The notes under the pieces: model-generated
The model's database searches: none
The model's input: only the letters and a program-made list of their open reading frames with translations
Told to the model about the DNA's origin: nothing
Made by a program: the position numbers and the translations under genes
From: Sipunculus nudus
Lineage: Eukaryota; Annelida; Sipuncula; Golfingiida; Sipunculidae
Length of the DNA stretch: 64,000 nt
Direction of reading: 5' to 3'
Assembly (NCBI GenBank): GCA_026874595.1
Contig: CM049318.1
Coordinates: forward strand, 17,594,241 to 17,658,240
Shown: one piece after another, positions 1 through 12,465 of the stretch
How positions within the stretch are numbered: the stretch's first letter is position 1
How the letters are laid out: the number at the start of each line of letters is the position of its first letter

Positions 1-49
1 GTAGCTAGGGCCCGCCATACGCAGATGGCACTTAATCCGTAACCAATTT

Positions 50-190
50 GTAATGCTTGGTAGACATAAGCACTAGTGGCTGAGGCCTTGCTCAAGGATC
101 TTAGCGAAGAGGTGAAAGGCTACGATATTCAAACCCATGACCACTTGATCCCAAGTCCGGCAACTATGCCATTACGCCACCACCGCAACG
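50..190 (-). repeat. tRNA-derived SINE-like head
   Basis: Read on the minus strand, a box-A-like TGGCGTAATGGC (179-168) is followed about 35 nt later by a box-B-like GGGTTTGAATATC (136-124), then a GC-richer tail. This is the Pol III promoter layout of tRNA-derived SINEs. The B box is degenerate, so this is at best an old copy. Confidence 0.35.
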
Positions 191-1439
191 CTCCACGGTT
201 CCAATAAAACCTGCTTCGCTACGGTGTATAAGACTTAGTAGTTCTCTGGGTCTGACCTTAGGTAATTGATCTTCTTTGTAAGTTCATACTATGACTGGTT
301 CAATGATAATTCAACCGGAAAGGAAACAGGCATTGCTACGGGTAGGTTATTTTTTGTATTATTTATTTCCTAGCGAAACTAGGAAAGTCGATCTTCTTAC
401 TCTTGGAATTAAATGTGAGCTACAGACATGACGCAATGTCCCTCCCTGTTTCCTTCGTCTGTTTGACTGGGCTGACACTCCAAATTAATTATATATGTCT
501 ATAATGGAACACACGCGCCGCTAAAAGATAGAAGTCACGGCATTAGTTGTGATTTGGTGTTTTTTTTTTGTTTTGCTATCGGCACACAGAAATTGTTCAC
601 TTTTAATTGTATGGCCTATAATGCAGTCACGAAACTGATCAGTGTTGTAATTTATTTAAAATATGGAGGCGTGCGTACAATTTCCACAAATACCCCTGTA
701 ACCATGCAACATTCGCCGAGAAAGTATTTCACAACAATATCAGACTTTTTGCTAATTTTCCGAGATTTGTATCCATTCTGACCAATTCAGCTAAAGTCAA
801 TAGTTTCACGGCACAGGCTGTGTATATTTTCCCTTCATCCCAAAAATATGCCACTCGGCGAAGAGTGTGTTTTCTGACAATTTATTTTTGACAATTTATT
901 ATCTTTCGTGAGGAATCAGTTCTCAGTACTCTGAAATAAACAGTATTAAAATTTTCTTTTTCTCATGCGTCATAAATTGTACGATTAACGTATAATAAAG
1001 TCGATCATTCCCAAATTTGAAAATTTGAAGAACATTGGATGAGTTAGCTCTGATGAATCATTGCGCACACCTCTATTAATGGAATTTTGGGAGGCTGTTT
1101 CGCCTAGCTGTTTGTATATTTTTATAAAGGTCTCCATCCAGTCAGGCTTTGTACTTAATCTTGTTCTGGTCATAGCATGTTCACACGGTAGTAGTTTCAA
1201 TCACGTTACGGTAGTGTCAATGTTCACAACTTAGTAGGTATTTATATGGGACTGATAACTAACTTACTGATACAAGCAACATGTACTGTAAAGCCATTCA
1301 TCCTATTGCATTGATACTGTAGTAAACAGCCGATAATATTTTGAGAATGCTACGAATTAAAACTGAACACAAAAGAATACGTGTTAACTCACAATTTCTC
1401 TGAAAGGAAAGTAATCATTTCTTGTATCGGGAACAAGTG
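190..1439. other. No gene recognised left of unit A
   Basis: AT-rich sequence with short open frames only. I searched the minus strand here for a counterpart of GNAT exon 3 and found none. Confidence 0.5.
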
Positions 1440-1772
1440 GGTTTTCGTCTGGAGACCCGTGGGAGCCGAGAGTGTTCATATGGTCAGAATTAAAGAACAT
1501 GTGTGAGAATATTCCAATATGCTGAGTTCAAATGGATATTTTTTGCCGAATTGTGTCATTAAAAAGAATACTAAACAAGCAAACGATTTGTTTGATATAT
1601 GTGAGGTGTTATATATGCAATGACGAAAGTATTTGCATCCTCATGTAGAAATACAGTGCGGCACTTGATACGATATGTAAATGCACTTTGACGCTAAATG
1701 TCAGAAGGCCGAAATGACCTTAGGTGTTAATAGGCCCTGATCTTATTGTCAGTGTCTGAATTGTTCAATCTG

Positions 1773-1774
<2 letters not shown>

Positions 1775-1825
<51 letters not shown>

Positions 1826-1836
1826 AGAGAGAGAGG
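1775..1836. repeat. (TA)n then (GA)n microsatellite
   Basis: About 48 bp of TA followed by GAGAGA. The unit B partner is 32427-32510, where the GA part is much longer. Confidence 0.95.
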
Positions 1837-2043
1837 GAATGAGATAGGGGGTGAGAGAGCGAGCGAGACAGAGAAAGGAAGAAAGGGAAAGGAAGAGAGA
1901 GGAAAAGATGCGGGAATGCAGTCTTTCCTCCGTTTTTAATATATATTTATGTAATATATTAAGTTTTGAGATGGATCTTAAACCCTACTCTCGGTTTCGC
2001 CTCATCGCCTCATCAGCTGACTGAAGTTTAGCTGTTTGATATC

Positions 2044-2100
<57 letters not shown>
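2044..2100. repeat. (TA)n microsatellite
   Basis: Uninterrupted TA. The B partner (32790-32922) is (CT)n followed by (TA)n, so the CT block was gained in B or lost in A. Confidence 0.95.
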
Positions 2101-2103
<3 letters not shown>

Positions 2104-2198
2104 AGGCTTTTTGGACCTTTCTATCTTTTGAAGACACTTCAATGAGTAAAATATTAGTTACAGCAATGTGTTAATCTTGAAGAAACTCTGGGACTCAC

Positions 2199-3490
2199 CA
2201 CACTTTTACGTGAATTTTCTCATTTGCTTTTACAGTCTTTCCGAGGGCGAATATAAGCTCCTCTGCAATCTCCCGTCTTGCTGCGTACAGGGGGGCTATA
2301 CAGTGATTTTTATCATTATTAGCCGGGATGCAACATCCGTATCCAGACACCCTCCCTTTTTCGTCACGCGCAACCAACACTTTCACTCCTGGTTTCTTTA
2401 ACAGGATTCCCAAAAACGTGCGTCTCCAGGTGGAAGCCGGGGAAACAAAACATCGTTCATCAAATGCTAGTAGCTCTTCAAAATCTTGTTCTTTAAACTA
2501 GAACAAAACAGTTCATAAACAAAGGAAGCCTTAATCCCGGTACACGTGTTTCTTTCACTTAAAGCACGACGTTACTCTGGTATGATTATTTTTGCTTTAA
2601 AGAAGTAGCGAGTTTGAATCATGTTTGTCTACTTTTATGACTACACTTGTTGAGCGAGAAGCCGGGCCACATAGCCCATGAAATCTCATCTCCCTTTACT
2701 TCATATTCGTGCCTTGTAGATCCAATTCAAACCAAAAACATATTAGCTTAAATCAATTTTGTAAATTTAAATATTTCTATAAACATATTTGCTGCAATTA
2801 ATAAATCATTACATATTGAACAGTCAAATGTATTAAAATGTTAATATGGTACACACTTGTATTTGTGAGAGATACATAATTGCTTCTGTGAAAGCAAGAC
2901 GTGGTGACAAATATTAAAAAATTCTATCTATATATTAAACAGTGTTAGTTTGATATTAAAAAAGGTTAAGATTCAGAAAATAAGCGGAATCAAGTTTAAT
3001 AAAACTTTACTCGAGTTCTATATCACAGTATTATGTTAGAAAGTATTACCGGGAAAACTCCACGGGGTTCCCTCCGTGAAAGGCATGGCTCCCCGCTCAT
3101 CCAAAGAAGCCTGCAGGATTCTTTGAAGCCCCGGCTGACGTATAACGGTGCACCGTCGGAGGTGGCATCCAGCACGGCGGTACCTCGGACATGCTTCAGA
3201 GCTTCGTCAAACATTCGTCTACCAAACCCTCTTCTTCTGAAATCTTCCTCCACAAATAAACTGGAGATGTAATGTATCCCATCAGCGACTTCAGTCACTG
3301 ACACCGACGCAACAATGCGGCCAACAAATTCTCCGAGTAATAATATATTTTGCTGTGAATTCATACTTGCCACGACTGGTATTGCGTCCCATACTACGGC
3401 TTCATCTTTGAACCTTTTTCCTATAATGTCGCACTCTGATGGCTTCATCCTTCTGACCTGTAATTCATTTTCCTGGCTAAAAGATGACAT
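2199..3490 (-). CDS. GNAT N-acetyltransferase, exons 1-2 only (copy A), 3' incomplete
   Basis: Exon 1 is 3490-3050 (147 codons, donor GTAATA) and exon 2 is 2497-2199 (acceptor TTGTTCTAG, donor GTGAGT); both are open and splice in phase as in copy B. The 5' UTR part of exon 1 starts at an acceptor at 3510. The RRRGFG acetyl-CoA motif (85-90) and the LYVSRGF motif with its conserved Gly121 are intact. Against copy B I count 7 changes in 147 residues in exon 1 and 11 in 99 in exon 2. No counterpart of B's exon 3 (RMYLG, stop) can be found to the left: homology with B ends near 1440, inside intron 2. The gene is therefore either broken by the duplication or uses an exon left of the window. Confidence 0.72.
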
Positions 3491-4208
3491 GCCTTATCAA
3501 CTGGTTACTACTGTAAAATAGTTAAGAAAGGCATAGGATTGGCATAAACTGCATACAATCAAGTTGATCTTAAGATTAGAAACATAAGAATAAATTCAGA
3601 CCCCTAGAAACACAAATCAACTTAATTATTTATATCCAAAAGGGTGACCTCCCTGACAAAAAAATTAAAACGTGTAATGACACCAATTGAGAAAAAAAAT
3701 TGGCTCGCCACTCCGTAAATACTATTGATATTTTGGTTATTTTAGTTACGTTGGCATATGCTTAGTATAAGAGAGTACCTAAAATGTATAGATACTGTTT
3801 TTGTTGAATTGTATTTGCTCACAATACTGCAGTATTTTGCAACAAAATATGAAAATGGAGCTCTGGTGATCCCATAATAGCAAAGAGAAAGTACATATAA
3901 ATAAACAGTCCACGGTCACTCACTGAAAGACCAAACATGAGACAAGTATGTTTTTAACTCAGTATTAGCAGAGCGCCAAAACAAAGAAAAAAACTCCGAT
4001 GTAATACGTCCGAAAGGAAAGCGCTTCAAAAAGATGAAAGATAAAGGAAAGCATGTAACTTGTTGAATATTTAGTATCAAGAGGTATGCGCATTGCATCA
4101 GATCTGGAAAATAAGTCTCCTAAAATAACCAAGTGTGAATACTAGTTATCAGCATTTTATATAAAAAATATAAAGACTGGAAGCAATGTTATACAGCTTA
4201 TACCTGTA

Positions 4209-4209
<1 letters not shown>

Positions 4210-4276
<67 letters not shown>
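4210..4276. repeat. (TA)n microsatellite
   Basis: Pure TA run upstream of GNAT copy A. The B partner is 35051-35158. Confidence 0.95.
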
Positions 4277-4280
<4 letters not shown>

Positions 4281-7200
4281 CGTACTCAACAACCACTCAC
4301 ATAGGGTGCAACACTCTCAACAGTTTCCTTCACACTTCGATGGGGAAACAGCTCTATTTAAGACCTTATTTATGTTTTGCATAATAAATATAGGGGGTAT
4401 AAGACATTTAAACTCCTCTTCTGACTATGGCAATGTCACTTTTGTTGTAATTTTCAACTTTGATATGCAGGGCTTTACATATTTTAGGGACAAAGTTAAT
4501 CATTAATTTTTACAATGATATTCATGTTGGACATTTGGATAAGGCATAATCTCCTTGTGTGCATAATTTATCTATATCATACTATCCATATCCGTTTGCT
4601 TGAATACATTTAATTATGTTAGCCACACAGAAGGTTTCCTTATTCATATATAAAAGCATATCTTTTTTTCAAATTATACAACTTTATACCGGTTGCCAGA
4701 CACAGGTCCAGTAAACAGAATATGCCAAAGTTGAATATAAATGTCGATGAGTACGCATAATATATATGAATGTCTTGTCGTTTATATAGTGAAAGCAATG
4801 CATCTGCCACATCAGTATCAAGCGGATTGACAGATTGAATATAAATACATCTGTTCAGACATTTTTCTTCACTGACTTGATACTAGTTCCATATCAGTTA
4901 CGGAGATAGCTTGACAGTTGAGGCTATAAAGGGAATTATGGAAGGGACCTTTCTGTACATTCCTTTTAAATAATGTTGCGTGTGTGCATGGAGTAAATTT
5001 CATGCTTAGAACTTTCCGATCAGTAAATTCTATTAACTGTAAAGATCACATAAGATGAGATATTTTCTACAAACATCTTTGTCCTCTAGAGTTTTTTCCC
5101 CCCGATTAACGTTTCATTAGTGATGTGTTGCTTTATTAGCCGAATTACAAATAATTTTAATATTGCTCCCATTGGGTAACCTAATGTATCCATTTCAACA
5201 CGGCCAAAGAATGTTTTCTCACTCGACATTAAATAACAGAAAAAAACTAAAATGCCAAAGGCACAACTTACCTTCGAATGCGGGCTCATTTCCGTGGATT
5301 CAACAAAGGGAGCAGAGACCACTAAAACAACAACCGTTTGACATTTATTTTCGCTGTTACAGTTATGTCGATTCCATTACATTTATACTAATTACCTGAT
5401 AACTAATCAGGAGTACTTAATGTTTACTGCTTATTTGTAATTCCTTTTAAAATTTAACAGTTAAGTGTTTTACTTATTTATACTAATTACCTGATAACTA
5501 ATCAGGATTACTTAATGTTTACTGCTTATTTGTAATTCCTTTTAAAATTTAACAGTTTAGTGTTTTACTTTTTACATTTGTTCCCTTCTTTTCAGCATGT
5601 ATTCACAGGGAAGTTTGATTAAAATGTATGAAGTATTAAATTATATAATTTAGATCTTTTAAAAACAAGCATGGTGCAAATGTACTGTTATACGTTCAAA
5701 ACCTTTATAATAAGCACCCTGCCAATGCCAGGATGCTTGCTTAAAAAAAGAGGAGGCAGTCACCTCTTATCTAGCGAAAGTTTAACTGGTTTAACTCCAT
5801 TAAATAATAATAAACATCGCAACAGACTGAATTCAGGGTGTCTTTTCTTATTGCTGTTGATTTAGTGTATGCAAGTAACGGTATATGCGGTACATCAGAA
5901 TGATAGAAAGGTGTTTTTTGCTTCAATATGTAAAATAAAATGTGATACCATACACCGAGAGAAGTGTCGGGTGAGTCGGAGAGGTCGGTGCCGAAACTTC
6001 TCTCTAACATCAGAGTAAGTAAAACAGGTGAAACCAAGACAGATACATATCAGATCGTTGCAAGACTTCAAAAACCTTGCGGTTTCCTCTTAATTGCATT
6101 TGGTACATCAGGTGTTATTTTATGCAATAAGTAGATCCAGTCACTCGTAAAATTTGTCGCCAGTTTAGGGACATCATATTGGCTACTTCGGAAAGGTAAA
6201 GTTGTATAATAAGTTGTACATCAAATTTGTTAAAAATCAAAAGCAGTGCGTCCTTGAAATTCCGTGAATCAAGGCTAATGTCACATCTGCTTTGTTTTCC
6301 TGGCGTACCATTCGGCAAGCTTAAATTGTTCATTTGTATAACCCGTGCACAGAGCCCTGCCGCGACAGACCTGGTTCCTTTGTCATTGGCTAAAAGTTAA
6401 ACATTACAAATGAACAGAATGTTAACTTGCCATCACATACAAAGGACATTGATGGGATGACATGATACGGGCATTTGTCAATGCAATTGCTGCTTGACAG
6501 GGAAATATTTAGTTTGCATACAGAAAAGGGCCGTATTTGAAGCATAGGACCTTCCATCAAATCTGTAACGTGTAAATTTGTATTTTTTTTTTATTTCGTC
6601 CATATTATGTGAATTACTAAGTGAATTATGATGTTGCTGTCCATATTATAACATCATTACATGGCACTTTTAGTCATTATTATTAAAAACTATTAAAATA
6701 TGAAGTATCTTTGATGTTTATTTAGATTGGTGACGTGGAGATTAAGGAATTATTTAGTGGTAGGACCAACCCTGGAAAAGAATTATACACTTTCACTGAT
6801 CTCCTTACACAATTGCAAGCAAATATGTGAAGACTCTCTGCAGGACGATATCTGATTTGACGCCAGTAAACAACATGGGATAATGGGTCGCCAATCTATC
6901 TTAAGATTGTTTACTCCCAATAACCGATCGTAAGTGGGTCAGACCCATTTACCGATTCCCAATTTCCGAGAATATCGAAATTGCGAAATGGTCAGACTCA
7001 ATAACTGACATCGGCCATTGGTTCAGATCCATCAAATGATTGGTCAGACTCATTTAACCGATCCCCAAATGAATGAGGGATTAGGTTTCAACTTGACACT
7101 AATACATAATCACTATAATAGCTTATTTATGTATGTTATACACATACTTTTCTTATTATATGGACAGTTAAAACAGAACGAATTTCAATTATGTTAATTT

Positions 7201-7610
7201 GTTTTAACTTACAAGAATAAGTAAATTCACAAGGTTTAACACGAATGAAAGCTTTCTACTCTGTACTCTTCAACTACCTTCTACATATAATGCAACATCC
7301 AACCATTACGTAAAAAGTCAACAACGAAATAATACAATTAACAGGCCAAATAGGACATAATTTATCCAAATGGTTATTTGTCAACCCTCGATTTTTCTCA
7401 GATTATCACAACTTCTACCCCACCAGATGTCGCCCCGTCAGTTTGACCGTACTACTCAACCCCAAATCAGTTTAAGTGTGCAACAGCCTGTTTGAAACGG
7501 CGTAATATCATACGCGGGTAAAGTGTATGCAAGTTTCATTAGTATAGCATAGTCGGTATAGTTTAGTTGTAGCCATATAGCAACAAAAACTTTATCGCGG
7601 CAAATTATAC

Positions 7611-7611
<1 letters not shown>
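4277..7611. other. Duplicated non-coding flank upstream of GNAT copy A
   Basis: Matches 35159-37715 in unit B. Two minus-strand frames recur in both copies (5086-5322 with 35254-35475, and 6115-6333 with 36246-36434). Neither has a recognisable domain or clear splice borders, and many of the differences between copies change the amino acid. I treat them as chance open frames or possible non-coding exons. Confidence 0.4.
5382..5571. repeat. 95-bp tandem duplication, two copies
   Basis: The 95-bp block starting 'tttatactaattacctgat' occurs at 5382-5476 and 5477-5571 with very few differences. Unit B has a single copy (about 35593-35690). Each copy holds a small inverted repeat CCTGAT-AACTA-ATCAGG. 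Confidence 0.9.

Positions 7612-7699
<88 letters not shown>
7612..7699. repeat. (TA)n microsatellite, A only
   Basis: About 88 bp of TA with one G interruption. The same position in B (about 37718) has no TA tract. Confidence 0.95.
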
Positions 7700-7701
<2 letters not shown>

Positions 7702-9720
7702 GTAATTCTCAGGCCAACGTCCATAACCTTTGTCTCTTAGTACGAGCCAACCGTGAGGCTTTTCCTGATTCAGTTGAGTTTATAGGGGCATGGAATTGCG
7801 TTTTATGTCATGTTTAATTGCCTTTGTCTTTCATAATGGTCTGGAAGTTCTTACGTTTTCGGTCGTTTGGTAGTGATATAGGCTGCGGCTAGGTGGTCCT
7901 TTTGAGAGTGACATGACTATGTTACAACAAAATTAATATCCCTACTTGAATCAAGAACCTCTAAATATATTTAAGGCTAGAGGTGCAACTGTTCACAGGA
8001 CACGTAAATTCACAGAAGCTGATAAATATTAATGAGGAAACAAAATTGAAAAAGAAACTCTGTAGTCATGTTATATAAATAAAATCTTAGGCATATATCA
8101 ACATTATAGATCTACTGAGTATTTTTATGGGAGAGAGAATGACCCATAGGTCGTGACTGTCAGCTTACAAAAAAAAATTGTAACAAAGTATATCCTTCGT
8201 CATTCTCGTTCACTGCCAGGTTACCTGAGGCCTGTCATAATATTCAGTGTTAAATAAAATGCGAACTTAATTACATGAAATAACTATCTTTAATACCTGA
8301 ATACAAATAATTGTTCTATGACAAGTTAAAACTGTTGATGTATGATGCCTCTAAAATTCTACAAAAATGGATAAAAATTGCTGTATAGATTATATACACA
8401 AATCACCAGTCATACGTTCATTTGTAAAAACAAGCTGAATGATTATTGGTTTATTGTTAATATGTGAGAAACATGAACTGTCTATCAGTGTGTGTTGGTA
8501 TCTGTCATAATGCTTTTGGAAACCATAGAATGACAGAGGTAATTTTGTATCCATTAAATTTCCCATTAAATCGTTGCTGATTTCAGGCCCGTGAGTAATT
8601 ACTCATGAAAGTGCTGGCTTGTATAATTAATACAGATACTTACGTTATCCGTTATTTAGTATATCACAAATAGAAACTGATTTTGATTCTCTAATATATC
8701 ATTACTAAAGGGAATATCATTCCGCACGCTAGTCTGGAAGTATCATTACAGGATCGAAAAAATATAATCTTTATACCTTACTAATTCAGTTCAATATCAA
8801 AATATCAGAAAACAAACTTTTTTTTCTTGATATAATTCTCACAACATGAAGGGTTGCTGAATTTAGACAAGTTTCTCCCCTCAAAATAGAACTCCGGGAC
8901 ACTGTCTATTTTACATCTGTAAAACGAATGAAAGAGCTATTAGTTCATGTCCCATTCTCTGCGGGATCGTAGCATATTCAGGAAAGAGCTTTTATATTAA
9001 AGAAAGTGACATTTTACGCCCAGCAGAGTGAGAAATACCTGACGTGATTCGCGGGTGCATGAGTGACGTCATAAACTGTATCAGACTTTTTACACCTATG
9101 TTACCAATCATGTTGCTCTTAATCTGTCATACTCAGCTGGTGGCCGAAACCTTATTCCATTAGGATATTAAAAAATTCGTTTCACATATTTGATTTTACT
9201 ATGGCCAATCAAGTTGTGTATAACCCTAACCTATCACTTGACCTCACAGAAAAATGACAAAATAAGTCTGCTATTAGTCGAGATATGGGTTTAGTTTATA
9301 CAGAACTTCCAGTCAGACAGTATAGTAATTTAAGGTTATTCAATATAGGACTCGGCTGTTTCTAAATAGATATACTGGTAATGCATAATATTTTTTTTTC
9401 AATTTTTATTGCATACATTTTACAGCCCGAGACCGTCAATGTCGAGAGCAGTAGAACAAAACCCGAGCCACGTACTATACTGGCATATATAGGTGTGGGA
9501 ACCACTTACAGAATAAAAAAAAAAAAACCTGCACTTATAACAAGCTGAAGCTCCGGTAAAGGCTAATTGTAATTAAACATTCAAGTTAAAGCATTGTAAA
9601 TAAACGTTAAATTACCAATGATCATATAAAATTTCAGGGTAAGCTTCCCTTTAACAAGTCGTCTTAGGACAACAGAGCTTGCCGGTAAAATCATTTACCT
9701 ATAATCTAAAACTTATATGT
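7700..9720. other. Duplicated intergenic sequence, no gene seen
   Basis: Matches 37725-40430 of unit B apart from the LINE fragment inserted in B. No long frame, RNA gene or domain recognised. Confidence 0.45.
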
Positions 9721-10516
9721 GGGATTCCTGGACCGCCTTTACACTACAAACAAGGAATATGAAAACTGTATGTTGAGTGGTTGTTGAGTTATACAGAGTT
9801 ATCCCTGAACTTTAACATGAGCTGGGTTAGGATCTGCACAACTTGTGTTCATGAAGTGCTAATTACGGACCCAGAAAAAAAAATTAGAAAAAATAGCTAT
9901 GCTGGGTGTGTGGGTGTATGGAGCGATGGGATAGGAAACAAACTTTCACGGACCTTTTATCAACAGACGGGGATTGTAACCTTGTCCATTTGGTTCCTAA
10001 ATCACACGGGGGATTCCTATCTACCTATGCAATACATATGTCAAATACAAAAGCAATAGGGTAAATGGTTGCCGAGTTATAAAAAGTAAACAAAAATGTT
10101 TACCTGAGCTGCGTTTTGATCTTTACAATTATTTTCTGGATACTAGCCCTAAAAGTAAAACATGGTAAAACTGTTAATGTATCTTGGGAATGTCATAGGT
10201 CTTCACTGTATTAGGTTTAATTTAAATGTGTTCATTAGCAAGGAGATATGAGACTAACAAAAACAGTTAACCTGACTTGTTCATTAAAAAATGGGGCTCA
10301 TGTTCTTGACCTTTGGCCTTTTGATCCCAACATCAGAGGAGAGATTAATAACCACCCATACAATATATATTTGTACAATAAAATCAAACGGGTCAATGGT
10401 TGCCGGGTTATAGACAAATATTTTGATATAAACAAAAACTTTAACATCAAGAGTCTACGGACGACGCGACGCTGACGGCACGGTATAAGCTCTCCTGAAC
10501 TTCATTCCGGTGAGCT
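9720..10516 (-). mobile_element. Hairpin-ended non-autonomous element (copy A)
   Basis: The minus strand begins with an imperfect hairpin (arms 10516-10505 and 10499-10488, 10 of 12 bases paired) followed by a CGTC/CCGT-rich leader. It then has three diverged internal repeats marked by 'cggcaaccatt' (plus-strand positions 10392, 10061, 9774; spacing 331 and 287). This layout matches the element at 23272. It resembles the Helitron/Helentron-derived, tandem-repeat-cored elements known from bivalves ('pearl'/HINE type), but that class is inferred. The far end is not defined. Confidence 0.5.
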
Positions 10517-11269
10517 AATAAGAAATTAGTGTTGGACTCGGAATCAGATTCGGGTTACAAATGACTCGGACCCGAAAAAGGTAGACTTGGACCACACCAC
10601 TGCTTATCACAACCTACATGTGTCTGACAGAGGAATGCCCTAATGGCAAAATATGAAAATCTTAACAGCGTGTATGAAAATAAAAAAAAAATCAGGAATC
10701 AAACGAAAATGCAACTGTTCAGTGTATGTCGCAGGACGAATTAACTATCAACATGTAATGTTATTAGGGGGATTATGAAGACCTTTGGCTTGAGTTACAA
10801 CAGTGGCGTCAGGTTTGAGATGGTGAGGTTCTGCTCTTCCTTGACTGCGTTGACCTTCACACTTTCCGTCACGTCAGAATAGTCATTCAGATAACGGTAA
10901 GTAACCAAAACGATTCAGGCAATTAGCGACTGCGTTTCTTGAACATTATGGAGCATGTTCGCTAACTATTACATCTGTAACGCAATACCTGGTTCAGAGA
11001 CTTCATTTTGTCTAGGTTTTTAAATGCAATTATAGGTTATACGTCCGAAGTAAGGACGAAAGGCTCACTACCAAATAAAGTCGATCGAACGGAACTTGGA
11101 TATACTGCCTATTTGGCCCATTAGGCCTATATATCATAGGAACTAATGCAATAAATTTGATGTTTTCAACAAAATCTACTGTTCAAGTGTATAAATTGTT
11201 TAAATAGTTCTAACAGTTTTTATCATACGTTAAAGCTATCTTTTTCACCTTTATAACATGTACTTACTT

Positions 11270-12465
11270 GACAAGCCAAGGTATTTCTTTCTATTAGCTG
11301 TTTCCGTACATGTATTGACTGAAGCCCAAGGAAACACTCTTGTTTCTTTCGTTTCCTTATTTTTGTATTCATCTGTCAAGATAGTGTTATCATGTTTTAC
11401 CTATATTTAGGTATCTCAAGGTTGATGCTACCTACGTAAATGCTCACCTGACAAGGTAGTACAATATCGCTTTCTTTTTTCTTGTGTTCATACTGACCTG
11501 TCAAGGCAGTGTGTTATCTCTGGGCTTGATACTGACTATACAAGGTAGTTGGCTATCTCGTTTTACCCCATGTTAACACTGACCGGGCCAGGTACTTGGC
11601 TGTCTCTTACTTTGTTTCACCTGTGATCTGTGTTAACACAGACCAGCCGAGGTGGTGGGTTATCATGTTCCATGTTACCGCTGACCGCACAAGGCAGCGG
11701 GTTATCTCTTTATTTTACAAATGCTAACACTGTAATATTAAGGAAGTCGGTTATCTCTTTCTTTAATCTGTGTTCAAGATGACCGGACCAGGGAGCGGGG
11801 TTATCTCTTTCTTTTCCCCTGTGCTAACACTGTACTGGTAAGGTAGTCGGTTATACTTTTCTTAAACCGGTGTTAACAATGACCAAACAAGGTAGAGGGT
11901 TACCCTTTCTTTAACCAGTTTTTACAATCACCGGGAATGGTACTAGGTAATCTTTTTCTTTAAACCTTTGTCAACAATGACCAAAGAAGGTAGTCGGTTA
12001 TCTCTTCTTTAACCAGTGTTAACAGTGACCAGTCAAGATTGTGGGTTACAAGGTCGTGGGTTACCTCTCTCTTTAACCCGTGTAAACACTACCCGGACAA
12101 GGTAGAAGATGACCCCTTCTTTAACATGTTTTAAAAATCCCCTGAACTGGTAGTGGGTTATCTCTTTCTTTAAGCGGTGTTAACAATATATTATCAAACA
12201 AGGTTACCGTAATGGGTTATCTCTTTAATTCCCTCGTGCTAACACTGAAAGGGGAAGGTAGTCGGTTAACTCTTCCTTTCCCGGTGTTTACAATGACCTG
12301 AAAACGGGTAGTTGGTTGTATCTTTCTTTAATATGTAAACACTAACCGGACATGGTAGCAGGTTATCGGTTTATTTAATCTGTATTCACACTGACCGGAC
12401 CAGAAAGCGTGGTTTTTCTTTCTTTAACAGGTGATCACAATGACCTGAAAAGGTCAGGTCAGGGA
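11270..12465. repeat. ~50-bp degenerate minisatellite (copy A)
   Basis: About 20 or more imperfect units of roughly 50 bp, with core 'ggttatctctttctttaa', then 'gtgttaacactgacc', then 'aaggtagt'. Units vary by substitutions and small indels. Unit B carries the same array at 42115-43300. No open frame runs through it. Confidence 0.85.
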
